Below are positions 5,521-13,089 of a stretch of DNA of 13,089 bases, piece by piece. The position numbers and the translations under genes are program-made. Below the pieces are notes generated by a model. The model was not told the DNA's origin. It worked only from the letters and a program-made list of their open reading frames with translations, and did not search any database. Source of the DNA: Kiritimatiellia bacterium (GTDB lineage: Bacteria > Verrucomicrobiota > Kiritimatiellia > RFP12 > UBA1067). Position 1 is the first letter of the stretch, and each line of letters starts with the position of its first letter. The stretch spans positions 1 to 13,089 of the forward strand of contig JAKSOY010000119.1 of assembly GCA_024405255.1 (NCBI GenBank), written 5' to 3'.

Positions 5521-6315
5521 TCAAATCGGCAGATGGTCGAGGGTCGCTTCGGGGGCGAAGCGGTCGAAGGCACAGTCGATGGCGGTGGCCGCATGGGCGT
5601 CGCTTGAAAGGATGAACGGAACTGCGCGCGCGCGCAGAAGTGCTCGGAATTCGGCGGAGGGATAGGCGTCGTTCATCCAGCCGCGGGCGATCGCGCCGGT
5701 GTTGATTTCGACGATCTTGCCGGAGGCGGCAATCGCATCCGCCGTCAGGCGCAGTTCTTCGCGATACCAGGAAGCCGTCTCGTCAAAGTAGTGAAGCCGT
5801 CCGTTGAACTTGCGCACGAGATCGGGATGCCCGAGAATGTCGAAGTCGAACTGCACCACCATCTCGCGCGTTGCGGCGAAGTAGGTGCGGATGTAGGCCT
5901 CGACATCGCCGGCGAAATGGTCCTTGAGGCCGTCCATCAAACGCTCGGGCGACCAGTCGACCGGCACCTGCGCGCCATCGGGCGCCACCACCCAATGGAT
6001 GGACCCGATCAAATAATCAAGCCCGAGAGACGCGTAGCGCGCCTTCTCGGGTGTTGTGTCATGGGGGATGTAATCGGCCTCGACGCCCAGACGCACGGAA
6101 ATGCGGTCCGCATACTTTGCGGCGAGCGCCCGAATTTCTGCCGCATAGCGGACGGCGGATTCCGGTGAGAGGCTCCCCTCTTCGTTGTCGGGCAGACGGG
6201 CATGGGACGAAAAACCGATTTCGTCGAATCCGCGGTCGATGGCCGCGCGAATCATCGTCTCGGCGTCATCATGCCCGTCGCACCAGGTCGTGTGCTGATG
6301 ATAGTTGGTCTTCAC
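5521..6315 (-). CDS. PHP-family phosphatase, histidinol-phosphatase (HisK)-like
   Basis: A 264-residue cytoplasmic protein of the PHP superfamily, matching the HisJ/HisK type of histidinol-phosphatase (about 250-270 residues). All expected metal ligands are visible: His6 and His8 (HQH), His38 (GFSSHAR), Glu79 (GVEADYI), His107 (IGSIHW), His163 (DILGHPDL), Asp239 and His241 (SSDAHA). The known reaction of the closest type is histidinol phosphate to histidinol in histidine synthesis, using a trinuclear metal centre. No other his gene is nearby; instead it lies between two exported carbohydrate proteins, so another phosphorylated substrate is possible. It starts with GTG one base after the stop of the upstream gene (TAAGGTG) and has no good ribosome binding site, implying translational coupling. 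Confidence 0.82.
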   Translation of the reverse strand: MKTNYHQHTTWCDGHDDAETMIRAAIDRGFDEIGFSSHARLPDNEEGSLSPESAVRYAAEIRALAAKYADRISVRLGVEADYIPHDTTPEKARYASLGLDYLIGSIHWVVAPDGAQVPVDWSPERLMDGLKDHFAGDVEAYIRTYFAATREMVVQFDFDILGHPDLVRKFNGRLHYFDETASWYREELRLTADAIAASGKIVEINTGAIARGWMNDAYPSAEFRALLRARAVPFILSSDAHAATAIDCAFDRFAPEATLDHLPI

Positions 6316-6316
6316 C

Positions 6317-7591
6317 TTAGCACAGCGCCCACGGACCGCGCGGCGCGCGGCCGAGCATCTTCGACGCCTCGGCGTCGCCGATGATCTGCTCCGTCGCCGG
6401 ATTCCACTTGATGACGCGGTGCGTCTTCATCGCGATCTGGCAGAGGTGGCCGATGCTGGCGGAGCGGTGCGCGACCTCGGCCGGCGTGAGCGTCGTGGCA
6501 CGGCTCTTCACGCAGTCGATGAACTCACGCTGGTGGCCAGGGCTCTTGAGACGGAGCTCGCCGGCTTCGATGCGCGCGTTCTTGATCTCGGGCTTCGACG
6601 CGTCGAAACGACCGCGATTGACCCACACCCAGTCGCCGTTCTCGCCGATCCACTTCGTGCCGCCGCGCACATGCGTACCGTCGCCGACGATCAGCTTGAT
6701 GCCATTGGCGTACTTGCAGTCGATGCGGTAGCTCTTCGGCGAATCGTAGATGCCCTCGCGGTCGTCGGGGCAGGAACCCTCGAACTCCACCGGACCCGAA
6801 TAGTCGCAGTTGAGTCCCCACTGCGCGATGTCGCCGTGGTGACCGATCCAGTCCATCAGCTGGCCGCCGCCCCAGTCGAGCACCCAGCGCCAGTTCCAGT
6901 CGTACACGCCCTCAAACGGACGGTACGGCGCCGGGCCGAGCCAGAAGTCCCAATCGAGACCCGACGGAATCGGCGCACCGGCATTCGCGGGCTGGCCGCG
7001 GCCACCGGACGGCAGGCCGACTTCCACGCGCACGATCTTGCCGATGCGGCCATTGCGCACGAGCTCGACCGCGCGGCGCATCTCGCCGCTGGAACGCTGC
7101 CAGCTGCCCGTCTGCCACACGCGGCCGTTGCGCTCAACGGCATTGACGAGGGCGCGGCCTTCGAGCAGGTCGTGGGTGAACGGCTTTTCGCCGTAGATGT
7201 CCTTGCCATGGCTCGCCGCGAAGGTACCCACATAGGCATGCCAGTGGTCCGGCGTCGCGATCATCACCGCGTCGATATCGCCGCGCGAGCAGACCTCGCG
7301 GAAGTCGCGGTACATGCGGCAGTCGCCATTGCCGTAACGGCGGTCGACCTTGCCCTTCGCCTGCTGCGTCTTCGCCGAGTTGACATCGCACACCGCGAGG
7401 ACCTGCACGTCGTCGTAGCCGAGGAACGCGCCCATATTGCCCTGGCCCTGTCCGCCGCAGCCGATCATGGCCATGGTCACGCGGTTGGACGGCGCATTGG
7501 CGCCGAACACGCTCGAGGGGGCCAGGTTGAAAAGACCGAATCCCGCACCGGCCGCGAGGAATCCGCGGCGGGAAAGATTGCACTGTTTCAT
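6317..7591 (-). CDS. Tat-exported Gfo/Idh/MocA family oxidoreductase
   Basis: A 424-residue protein with a twin-arginine signal (Ser7-Arg8-Arg9-Gly-Phe, then AAGAGFGLF), implying export already folded with bound cofactor. The NAD(P)-binding Rossmann fold starts at residue 38 with GCGGQGQG (44-51). DAVMIATPDHWHA (107-119) and Glu135-Lys136-Pro137 are the hallmarks of the family; His251-His252 in MDWIGHHGD gives the probable catalytic His. Members oxidise or reduce sugars, inositols and related compounds, and exported forms may keep NADP or NAD tightly bound as in glucose-fructose oxidoreductase. The ATG is preceded by GGGGAGGA. The spacing to the upstream ThuA gene is 21 bases; a ThuA gene beside a Gfo/Idh/MocA gene recalls the thuA-thuB pair of rhizobia. 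Substrate unknown. Confidence 0.88.
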   Translation of the reverse strand: MKQCNLSRRGFLAAGAGFGLFNLAPSSVFGANAPSNRVTMAMIGCGGQGQGNMGAFLGYDDVQVLAVCDVNSAKTQQAKGKVDRRYGNGDCRMYRDFREVCSRGDIDAVMIATPDHWHAYVGTFAASHGKDIYGEKPFTHDLLEGRALVNAVERNGRVWQTGSWQRSSGEMRRAVELVRNGRIGKIVRVEVGLPSGGRGQPANAGAPIPSGLDWDFWLGPAPYRPFEGVYDWNWRWVLDWGGGQLMDWIGHHGDIAQWGLNCDYSGPVEFEGSCPDDREGIYDSPKSYRIDCKYANGIKLIVGDGTHVRGGTKWIGENGDWVWVNRGRFDASKPEIKNARIEAGELRLKSPGHQREFIDCVKSRATTLTPAEVAHRSASIGHLCQIAMKTHRVIKWNPATEQIIGDAEASKMLGRAPRGPWALC

Positions 7592-7612
7592 TTCGTCAAA
7601 TCCTCCCCTGTG

Positions 7613-10069
7613 TTACTTGGCTTCCGCGCGGTACTTGGCCGCCGTGGCACGGATTTTCTCGACCAGCGCCTTGTCCGTCGCCGCCTTGACGTCGATCTCG
7701 TGGATCGACCAATGGAGATGCGGACGGCTGTTGAGCGCGACGAACTTCAGATGGCGCGCCGAAGCGGCGATCTTGAAGGTGGTCTTGAGCGTGCTCTTGT
7801 CATCGCAGGTCGCAACCTTCTTCCAGGAAGCACCATCGAAGGAGGCGAAGACGTCGCAGCCGGCCGGCGTATCCTTCGGCGACTTCGTCGTGTCGAGCGT
7901 CACTTCCTCCACGAAGAAGTTGGCGCCGAGGTCGAGCGTATACCACACGTCCTTGGAATTCATGCCGGTGGTCCAACGCGACTCCGCATTGCCGTCGAAC
8001 GCCTTCGCGGCATTGCCGTTGTCGCGCGAGGAGGAACCCTTCCAGGAACCGCGATCAAGCTTGGCATTGCCGTTCGCCGCATCGTTGAGGAAGGCTTCGG
8101 CGCGCTTCACGTATTCCAGCTTCGCCGCCTTGGCCACCGCAGGATCCTCCGCCACCTTGGTCCAGAAGTCGAACGCTTCCAGCGACTTGGAGCGGAAGAT
8201 CAGGTCCGCCGCCGCTTCACGCGCCGCCGGCGAACCCTTCTTCCACAGGCCGAGCAGCTGCGCGTCGCGCTTGGCCGCATCGACGTCCTTGAGCACATGC
8301 CACAGCGCCGTGGAGGCGGGGGACTTCTCGGCATCCTGGATCGCCGCGAACCAGGCCACTGTCTGGTCCAGCACTTCCGGCGACGTCATCTTGCCGAACG
8401 CGCGCCACGCGGCCTTGCGGGTCTTTTCGTCGGAGGAGGCGAAGAACGGCGACCAGAGGCCGACGAGCTTCAGCTCCGCGCGCTTCGCCGCGACGGCGAG
8501 CACGGAAGGATCCTTCTGGGCGAGTTCGAACACCTTCGCGCCGATGCCGCCCATTTCCGCAAGCGCTTCATCCGCAGCGCCCTGCACGCGTCCACCACGG
8601 GCACGCGCGCCGAGAATCGCCGCCACGCCGTCGGCGCTGCCGACTGCGGCGAGGGTCTCGACCGCCGTCGCCGCCACGCCCTCGTTTTCATCCTGGATGC
8701 AGGCCGCCACCGTCGGGATGGCCGCCGCCGCGCGGTTCGTCGCAATGCGCTTCATCAACGCGACCTTGAGGCACGGGCACTTGGCTTCGGCGAGCACCTT
8801 CGCAAGCGTCGCCGCGGGCACGTTGGCGGCACCGTCGAGGGCCGCCTGGACCACGAGCTTCGACCGGTCGGCGACCGCCGTCGGGAAGAAGTCGGGATTG
8901 TAGGCCACCAGCACCTTCGCCGCCACGGCGCGGAGGTTGTCCTTCGCCGCCGGCATGCCGAACGCCGTCTTCGCGTAGCGGGCGGCCAGGGGCATGTCCT
9001 TCAGCGCCGTCTCCGCGATGGCCGCACCAAACGCCGTCTGGCGGGCATCCGCGAGCAACGCATCGGCACCGGGCTTCTCCACCGACTGGGCCAGGCGCGC
9101 AAGCGCTTCAGCGCCGCCGACACGGCCGAGGGCGAGCGTCGCCGCGCGGGCGACTTCGGAGTTGGCGTCGTCGATGTGGGCCGCAATGCACTTCGCATCC
9201 TTCCGGATGGCGCATTCATAGACGCGCGCCGTACGCTGCATCGGCGTGAGCAGCTCCCATGCGACCGGCTTGGGCTGGTCGTCGGTCTTCAGATCGCCCA
9301 AGCAGTAGGCGAGGCCGGCAAACAGATGCTGGCGACGCGCATCGCGCCACGCGCGACCGTCATGCGCGAAGGACGTGTAGAACACACGGCCCTGGCCGAA
9401 CGCACGCACCCACGCCACCGCATTGTCGCGGTCCGCGCGCTTCTGGCCCGGACGGCCGTTGGTCGTGGCGTCGGACATGTCGAGCGAGATGAGGACGTGC
9501 AGCTGCGACCGGTCGTAGAACGGCGACTTCTGCTGGTAGATTTCATCGCTCGCGAAGAATCCGCCCGTCGCGTCCAGCTTGAACATCGTCGTCAGCGGGC
9601 TCGTGGTGTCTTCCACATGGAACTTCCACGTGCCGTTGCCCCCCCACGGGTGGCCGTCGAACTGGCCGCCGCACATATACGCGCAGGCCGGTGCGTCATA
9701 GAAATTGTCGAGCGCCGCGTGGATCACGCACAGGCCGCCGCCCTGCTTCACATAATCGACAAGCGCCTGTTCCATGAACGGATGCGCCTTACCCTTGAGG
9801 TGCGTCGTGTTGTTCAGCACCAGCGTGTCGTACTTCTTGAGGTTCTCGAGCTTAAGTGCCTCGTAGTCGAGCGAGAAGTCGGCCGTGTAGTTCATCCTCG
9901 CGGCTTCTTCCGTGATCGCCTTCTTGCCGGTCTCGATCGAGTCGCGGTGGTTGAAGCTTTCGCACAAGCTGAACACCAGGACCTTCTTCGGATTGGCAGC
10001 GAATGCCGCCGCACAGGCGAACAGACACACCACGGCGCTGCGCACCTTCAATGTATGAATCGAATACAC
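7613..10069 (-). CDS. Secreted ThuA domain - HEAT repeat - F5/8 type C (discoidin) protein
   Basis: An 818-residue exported protein. Signal peptide: residues 1-25 (VRSAVVCLFACAAAFA, cut after AFA). Residues about 28-260 form a ThuA-like class-I-glutamine-amidotransferase-like domain (VLVFSLCESFNHRDS, YDTLVLNNTTH, GGGLCVIHAALDNF, GGQFDGHPW, ending in FAHDGRAWRDARRQHLFAGLAYCLG). Residues about 275-640 are alanine-rich helical HEAT-type repeats (EVARAATLALGRVGG, GVAATAVETLAAVGS). Residues about 674-795 form a discoidin carbohydrate-binding domain (AFDGNAESRWTTG, WYTLDLG, CDVFASFDGASW, SRPHLHWSIHEIDV). Large proteins of this build are common in Planctomycetes and Verrucomicrobia. I chose the GTG at 10069, with AAAGGA 6 bases upstream; the ATG at 10102 would be almost leaderless. 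It probably acts on a sugar intermediate with the next gene; ThuA biochemistry is only partly known. Confidence 0.82.
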   Translation of the reverse strand: MYSIHTLKVRSAVVCLFACAAAFAANPKKVLVFSLCESFNHRDSIETGKKAITEEAARMNYTADFSLDYEALKLENLKKYDTLVLNNTTHLKGKAHPFMEQALVDYVKQGGGLCVIHAALDNFYDAPACAYMCGGQFDGHPWGGNGTWKFHVEDTTSPLTTMFKLDATGGFFASDEIYQQKSPFYDRSQLHVLISLDMSDATTNGRPGQKRADRDNAVAWVRAFGQGRVFYTSFAHDGRAWRDARRQHLFAGLAYCLGDLKTDDQPKPVAWELLTPMQRTARVYECAIRKDAKCIAAHIDDANSEVARAATLALGRVGGAEALARLAQSVEKPGADALLADARQTAFGAAIAETALKDMPLAARYAKTAFGMPAAKDNLRAVAAKVLVAYNPDFFPTAVADRSKLVVQAALDGAANVPAATLAKVLAEAKCPCLKVALMKRIATNRAAAAIPTVAACIQDENEGVAATAVETLAAVGSADGVAAILGARARGGRVQGAADEALAEMGGIGAKVFELAQKDPSVLAVAAKRAELKLVGLWSPFFASSDEKTRKAAWRAFGKMTSPEVLDQTVAWFAAIQDAEKSPASTALWHVLKDVDAAKRDAQLLGLWKKGSPAAREAAADLIFRSKSLEAFDFWTKVAEDPAVAKAAKLEYVKRAEAFLNDAANGNAKLDRGSWKGSSSRDNGNAAKAFDGNAESRWTTGMNSKDVWYTLDLGANFFVEEVTLDTTKSPKDTPAGCDVFASFDGASWKKVATCDDKSTLKTTFKIAASARHLKFVALNSRPHLHWSIHEIDVKAATDKALVEKIRATAAKYRAEAK

Positions 10070-10075
10070 TTTCTT

Positions 10076-10081
10076 TCCTTT
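10076..10081 (-). promoter_or_regulatory. Ribosome binding site selecting a GTG start
   Basis: AAAGGA lies 6 bases before the GTG at 10069-10067. This start gives a short signal peptide directly at the N-terminus; the two in-frame alternatives upstream (10102 ATG, 10138) lie on or before the promoter below. Confidence 0.6.
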
Positions 10082-10109
10082 CTCGTTTTTCCTATTTCCC
10101 ATAGCGGAT

Positions 10110-10138
10110 ATTTTACACGAATTCGCGTCCTTTCGCAA
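10110..10138 (-). promoter_or_regulatory. Internal promoter before the ThuA-domain gene
   Basis: On the minus strand TTGCGA (10138-10133) is followed after 17 bases by TAAAAT (10115-10110). It starts four bases after the stop codon of the upstream propeller gene. The 72 bases between that stop and the GTG start would otherwise be an unusually long gap for this operon. It would allow ThuA, oxidoreductase, phosphatase and GH28-like genes to be expressed separately from deoC and the propeller gene. Confidence 0.5.
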
Positions 10139-10141
10139 GCC

Positions 10142-12103
10142 TCACTTGACCTCGGTGAGGGTGCTCACGGGCTCGTGCGCGGCGTTCGTCTTGTCGGGAT
10201 TGCCCACCACCGCGTCGAAATTCGCGGCGATCAGGCGGCCCCGCCAGAAGATCGGTTCGCCCGGCTGGTTCATCAGGCCCTCGCCCGAACGGCCGTCGGG
10301 ATCCTGCCGCACGAACTGGACCGTCTTGCCGTCCGGCGAGACCTTCGCGACCGCGTTGTTCGAGAAGTCGGCCACGTAGAGCCAGCCGTCCGGACCAAAC
10401 GTCATGCCGTCCGTCGTCCGCATCGGCGTCTTCGTCGCCTGCGCGAGGAAGCCCGGCGTCGCCGGATCGACATTCATATACGCCTTCTGGTTCGGACTCT
10501 TCGCGAAGAGCGCCGGCTTGCCGAGCCGGCCCGCCGCGTCGACGGACATCTTGAACACTTCGCCGTCGCCGAAATTGCCCACATAGAGGCTTTTCCCGTC
10601 CGGGGCGAAGACGATGCCGTCCAGACCGTATTGGCAGAACTTGTTCTTCGTGATGAAGGTCTGCACAAGGTTCTTGTCCGCCGCGCTGTTCGTGATCTTC
10701 ACGTTGCGCGCCGTCGCATCGAAGCAGTAGATGCCGCTCACGAGCAGACCGGACGGATCCTTGATGCCCGAGATCGAACTGGCCGTGAGGTAGAGCTTGC
10801 CGTTGAAGTAGCGGATGCCGTTCGGATGTTCAAGCCCCGAAGCCACGACTTCGCACGACGTGAGCTTGAGGCCCTTCATCGTGATGCGCAGCACGCGCCC
10901 GTGGTTCTTCGTGAGCGCTTCGCCCGTCCAGGGCTGGTTGTCCACGATGAAGAGTTCCTCGGGGCTCGCACCGAAGGTCAGGCCCATCGGCGAGCAGCGT
11001 CCCGTTTCGGGGTCCGCCGGCAGGTCGAAGAGCTTGAACGGTTCGTCGCCCGGATTGTCGAGCCGCCAAAGCGCGCCCGGCTTCTTCGTATCGCTGAAGT
11101 TCGGCGCGGTGATGAGCAGACGATCCTGCGCGTCGACGGCCATGCTGTCGGGCGTCGCACACGCCGCGGAGAAGGACGCAAACGGACGCTTCTCCCGGAA
11201 CGGCGGCAGCGGGTCGTCCTGGATGTAGAAGCCGGTGAAACTGCCGCAGGTGGGACGGTGCAGATGCCAGACGACATTGCCGTTCGCGTCGAGTTCGACG
11301 GCCTGCCAGTTCGTGAGGCCGTCTTCGCGGCCGTGTCCGTTCCAATTGGCGAGGTAGATGTGGCCGTCGGGACGCTCCTCGATCTGCGCGTAGTAGTGCG
11401 CATCCTTGCCGTCCTTGAACTTCGGCTGGAACACCTTCACCTGACGGCCGTCGCGGTCGTACTTGATGAGTTCGCGTCCATAGCCGCACGAAAGCCACCA
11501 GCCATTGCCATCCCGCGCGCACACGGCGTCGTAGGGATTGTGCGCACGGTTCATCTTGTAGCTCGCGAGAATGCGTCCTTCAATGGGCTTCGTCTGCGGT
11601 CCTTGCGGGGCGGCCGGCAGCGCGAGGCGTGCAAAGCCGCTGTCGTGCGTCACGAGGATTTCACCATTCGCACCCGCCCGCGCCTTGCGTGCATTGAAGA
11701 TGCCGCGGTAGAAGTAATTCGCGAGGAACGCACGCGTCGCCGAGAAGCGCGCGAGACGCAGGGCCCCCTTCGCCGCGCACACGCACACGAATCCGCCGTC
11801 CGGCAGATCGACCACCGCCGAAACGCCACGCGCCTGCGGATGCTTGAACGTGTCGACGATCTTCCGCTGCGTCAAGTCGACAACGGCAAAGCCCTGCGGC
11901 ACGACGGCCCGGTAGGTATACTTGCCGAGCTTCTTGAGATCCCACACGGGATTCGCCACCTTCACCGAAAAGTCGTTCTCGGGATGTTCGTCGTCGAGAA
12001 AGCGCACATAGCCCTGCGACTCATCGCCGACGACGATCTGGCGTCCGGCAAAGGCGCTCCACACGGCGGCCGAACAGAGACTGAAAATCAAAAGCTTCTT
12101 CAT
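10142..12103 (-). CDS. Secreted beta-propeller protein (SMP-30/NHL-like)
   Basis: A 653-residue protein with a clear Sec signal peptide (MKKLLIFSLCSAAVWSAFA, residues 1-19). The rest is made of repeated four-strand blades. The C-terminal half has SMP-30/gluconolactonase/NHL-style repeats: PMGLTFGASPEELFIVD, HPNGIRYFNGKLYLTA, LDGIVFAPDGKSLYVGNF and TDGMTFGPDGWLYVADFSN. The N-terminal half has its own blades (GWWLSCGYGRELIKYDRDG, HIYLANWNGHGRE with VELDANGNVVW). Length suggests two propellers, or one large one with insertions. Roles in this superfamily include lactone hydrolysis and ligand binding; I cannot assign catalytic acid residues with certainty. AAAGGA lies 8 bases before the ATG; deoC ends 27 bases upstream. 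Confidence 0.75.
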   Translation of the reverse strand: MKKLLIFSLCSAAVWSAFAGRQIVVGDESQGYVRFLDDEHPENDFSVKVANPVWDLKKLGKYTYRAVVPQGFAVVDLTQRKIVDTFKHPQARGVSAVVDLPDGGFVCVCAAKGALRLARFSATRAFLANYFYRGIFNARKARAGANGEILVTHDSGFARLALPAAPQGPQTKPIEGRILASYKMNRAHNPYDAVCARDGNGWWLSCGYGRELIKYDRDGRQVKVFQPKFKDGKDAHYYAQIEERPDGHIYLANWNGHGREDGLTNWQAVELDANGNVVWHLHRPTCGSFTGFYIQDDPLPPFREKRPFASFSAACATPDSMAVDAQDRLLITAPNFSDTKKPGALWRLDNPGDEPFKLFDLPADPETGRCSPMGLTFGASPEELFIVDNQPWTGEALTKNHGRVLRITMKGLKLTSCEVVASGLEHPNGIRYFNGKLYLTASSISGIKDPSGLLVSGIYCFDATARNVKITNSAADKNLVQTFITKNKFCQYGLDGIVFAPDGKSLYVGNFGDGEVFKMSVDAAGRLGKPALFAKSPNQKAYMNVDPATPGFLAQATKTPMRTTDGMTFGPDGWLYVADFSNNAVAKVSPDGKTVQFVRQDPDGRSGEGLMNQPGEPIFWRGRLIAANFDAVVGNPDKTNAAHEPVSTLTEVK

Positions 12104-12130
12104 GGCTGATTCCTTTCTGGTGAGAACACA

Positions 12131-12823
12131 TCAACGTCCGAGGGCACGCAGTTCATCGACGATCTTCACGCCCGCCGAGGTGCCGATGCGTGTCGCGCCG
12201 GCGCGCAGCATGTCGAACGTCGCCTGAAGATCGCGGATGCCGCCGGCCGCCTTCACACCCATCGTCAGACCCACCGTCTTGCGCATGAGCGCAATGTCGG
12301 CGGCCGTTGCACCGGCCGTGCCGAACCCCGTGGACGTCTTGACGAAGTCGACGCCCGCCTTGACCGCGAGTTCGCAGGTCGTGACCTTTTCTTCGTCGGA
12401 GAGGTAGCAGGTTTCGAGGATCACCTTCGAGATGACCCCGTGTGCACGGCACTGCGCCGCCATATCCGCGATTTCATCGAAGACGAGATTGAAGTTGCCT
12501 TCCTGCAGGGCGCGCACATTCTGCACCATGTCGATCTCGCCCGCGCCCTTTTCGATCGCATCGCGGATCTCGAAGCTCTTCGCGGCGCTCGTCATCTGTC
12601 CCAGCGGGAAGGAAATCGCCGCACCCGCATGAACCTTGGTGCCTTCCAGCAATTTGACGCAACGTTCGATTTCGGCCGGGTTGATCGCAACCATCGCGAA
12701 ACCGTATTCGCGCGCCTCGGCGCAAAGCTTTTCAATCGGCGCCGCATTGCCAAACGGCTTGAGGAACGTATGGTCGATGATCCCCGCGAGTTCCGCGGAC
12801 GAGATGGTATCAGGGTTGAACAT
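12131..12823 (-). CDS. deoC: Deoxyribose-phosphate aldolase
   Basis: A 230-residue TIM-barrel class I aldolase of normal length (220-260). Catalytic residues are in place: Asp98 (GAGEIDMV), the Schiff-base Lys162 (FVKTSTGFGTAGAT) and the proton-relay Lys191 (MGVKAAGGIR). The start IDHTFLKP (16-23) and the SFPLGQ motif (71-76) are also typical. It splits 2-deoxy-D-ribose 5-phosphate into glyceraldehyde 3-phosphate and acetaldehyde in the cytoplasm. AAGGAG lies 6 bases before the ATG. It heads the operon of exported carbohydrate proteins instead of sitting with nucleoside phosphorylase or cytidine deaminase genes, so a related aldol reaction on another sugar phosphate cannot be excluded. Confidence 0.95.
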   Translation of the reverse strand: MFNPDTISSAELAGIIDHTFLKPFGNAAPIEKLCAEAREYGFAMVAINPAEIERCVKLLEGTKVHAGAAISFPLGQMTSAAKSFEIRDAIEKGAGEIDMVQNVRALQEGNFNLVFDEIADMAAQCRAHGVISKVILETCYLSDEEKVTTCELAVKAGVDFVKTSTGFGTAGATAADIALMRKTVGLTMGVKAAGGIRDLQATFDMLRAGATRIGTSAGVKIVDELRALGR

Positions 12824-12862
12824 TTTTACTCCTTAAAAGTCGCACTCTTTTTCGTGTTCGAT

Positions 12863-12892
12863 ATTATAGCAGATTCCCCGCCCCAAGGACAA
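12863..12892 (-). promoter_or_regulatory. Promoter of the deoC-headed carbohydrate operon
   Basis: A perfect TATAAT (12868-12863) on the minus strand is preceded, after an 18-base spacer, by TTGTCC (12892-12887). The deoC start is 40 bases downstream with AAGGAG in between. Confidence 0.65.
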
Positions 12893-12912
12893 GGCCCTCG
12901 GCCTGCTTGGGG
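12881..12912. repeat. Inverted repeat overlapping the deoC -35 box
   Basis: CCCCAAG (12881-12887) pairs with CTTGGGG (12906-12912), and inside it AGGCC (12892-12896) pairs with GGCCT (12900-12904). The -35 hexamer lies within the left arm and the internal loop. With no T tract on either strand it is a poor intrinsic terminator; it could be an operator or a hairpin ending the transcript from the right. Confidence 0.45.
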
Positions 12913-12976
12913 CAGTCGGTGAGGATTTGTGAGGGGCTGTCTTCGTTGGGGCACGGATTCCAGTCGCGCCGCAACG

Positions 12977-13089
12977 TCAGGCGGTAGCCCTCGAGCAGCA
13001 GACCTCTTTGACCTTCTTCAGCACCTTGGGCGCCGTACCAATCGCAAAACGATCCGCAACCGCCAGCAGGTCGTCATCGGTGATGTGCG
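12977..13089 (-). CDS. C-terminal fragment, possibly HipA-like
   Basis: The last 36 codons of a gene entering from the right edge end at the TGA 12979-12977. The segment reads DDDLLAVADRFAIGTAPKVLKKVKEV before a short cysteine-containing tail. A helix of the form 'D..LL.VADRF.IG.A...L..V' occurs at the C-terminus of HipA-type kinases of type II toxin-antitoxin systems, which is why I suggest it, but the fragment is too short to be certain. Codon use matches the GC-rich operons. The reading frame and stop are supported; the family is tentative. Confidence 0.4.
   Translation of the reverse strand, partial: HITDDDLLAVADRFAIGTAPKVLKKVKEVCCSRATA

Noticed and set aside
6305..12109. A plus-strand open frame of 1934 codons antisense to the oxidoreductase, ThuA and propeller genes
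   Set aside because: Its predicted product is low-complexity, very rich in Arg, His and Ala, with no domain pattern. It arises because the GC-rich codons of the real minus-strand genes leave no stops in the opposite frame.

Overview
The window is a mostly GC-rich bacterial segment in which every convincing gene is on the minus strand. Strong AAGGAG-type ribosome binding sites, a Tat-exported Gfo/Idh/MocA oxidoreductase, a secreted ThuA/HEAT/discoidin protein, a beta-propeller protein and a GH28-like pectinolytic enzyme together suggest a polysaccharide-degrading member of the PVC group (Verrucomicrobiota/Kiritimatiellota/Lentisphaerota-like), perhaps from an animal gut. This placement is an inference from gene content; no rRNA or other marker gene is present.

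Layout from left to right. (1) 1-1190 is an AT-richer, accessory-looking stretch. It holds the start of a small protein gene running off the left edge, whose promoter overlaps a perfect 12-bp-arm palindrome. Next comes a compact unit read leftward: a promoter near 1032-1062, about 280 bases that can fold into two long multi-helix domains plus a small hairpin (965 down to 683), a stand-alone PD-(D/E)XK nuclease-like protein (622-239) and a strong intrinsic terminator (235-194). (2) 1191-3400 is a tightly overlapping four-gene operon: a 57-residue 2[4Fe-4S] ferredoxin, a PF11449-type (10TM, ArsP_2-like) metal transporter, and the AzlC and AzlD subunits of a branched-chain amino acid exporter. 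It has a good sigma70-type promoter. (3) 3503-12892 is a six-gene carbohydrate operon read leftward from a promoter at 12863-12892: deoC, a secreted double beta-propeller protein, a secreted ThuA-HEAT-F5/8C protein (with its own promoter), a Tat-exported Gfo/Idh/MocA oxidoreductase, a PHP-family phosphatase resembling histidinol phosphatase, and a secreted protein joining a degenerate alpha/beta-hydrolase region to a GH28-like beta-helix. (4) At the right edge lies the C-terminal tail of a gene that may be HipA-like.

How the genes may work together. The GH28-like enzyme would cut a pectin-type polymer outside the cytoplasm. The ThuA and Gfo/Idh/MocA proteins resemble an exported version of the ThuA/ThuB pair, which acts on sugars through keto intermediates, and the propeller protein could handle or bind an intermediate such as a lactone. 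DeoC and the PHP phosphatase are cytoplasmic and could act on sugar phosphates. The pathway is inferred from neighbourhood. The most unusual item is the structured-RNA-plus-nuclease unit at 194-1062, which matches no system I can name.
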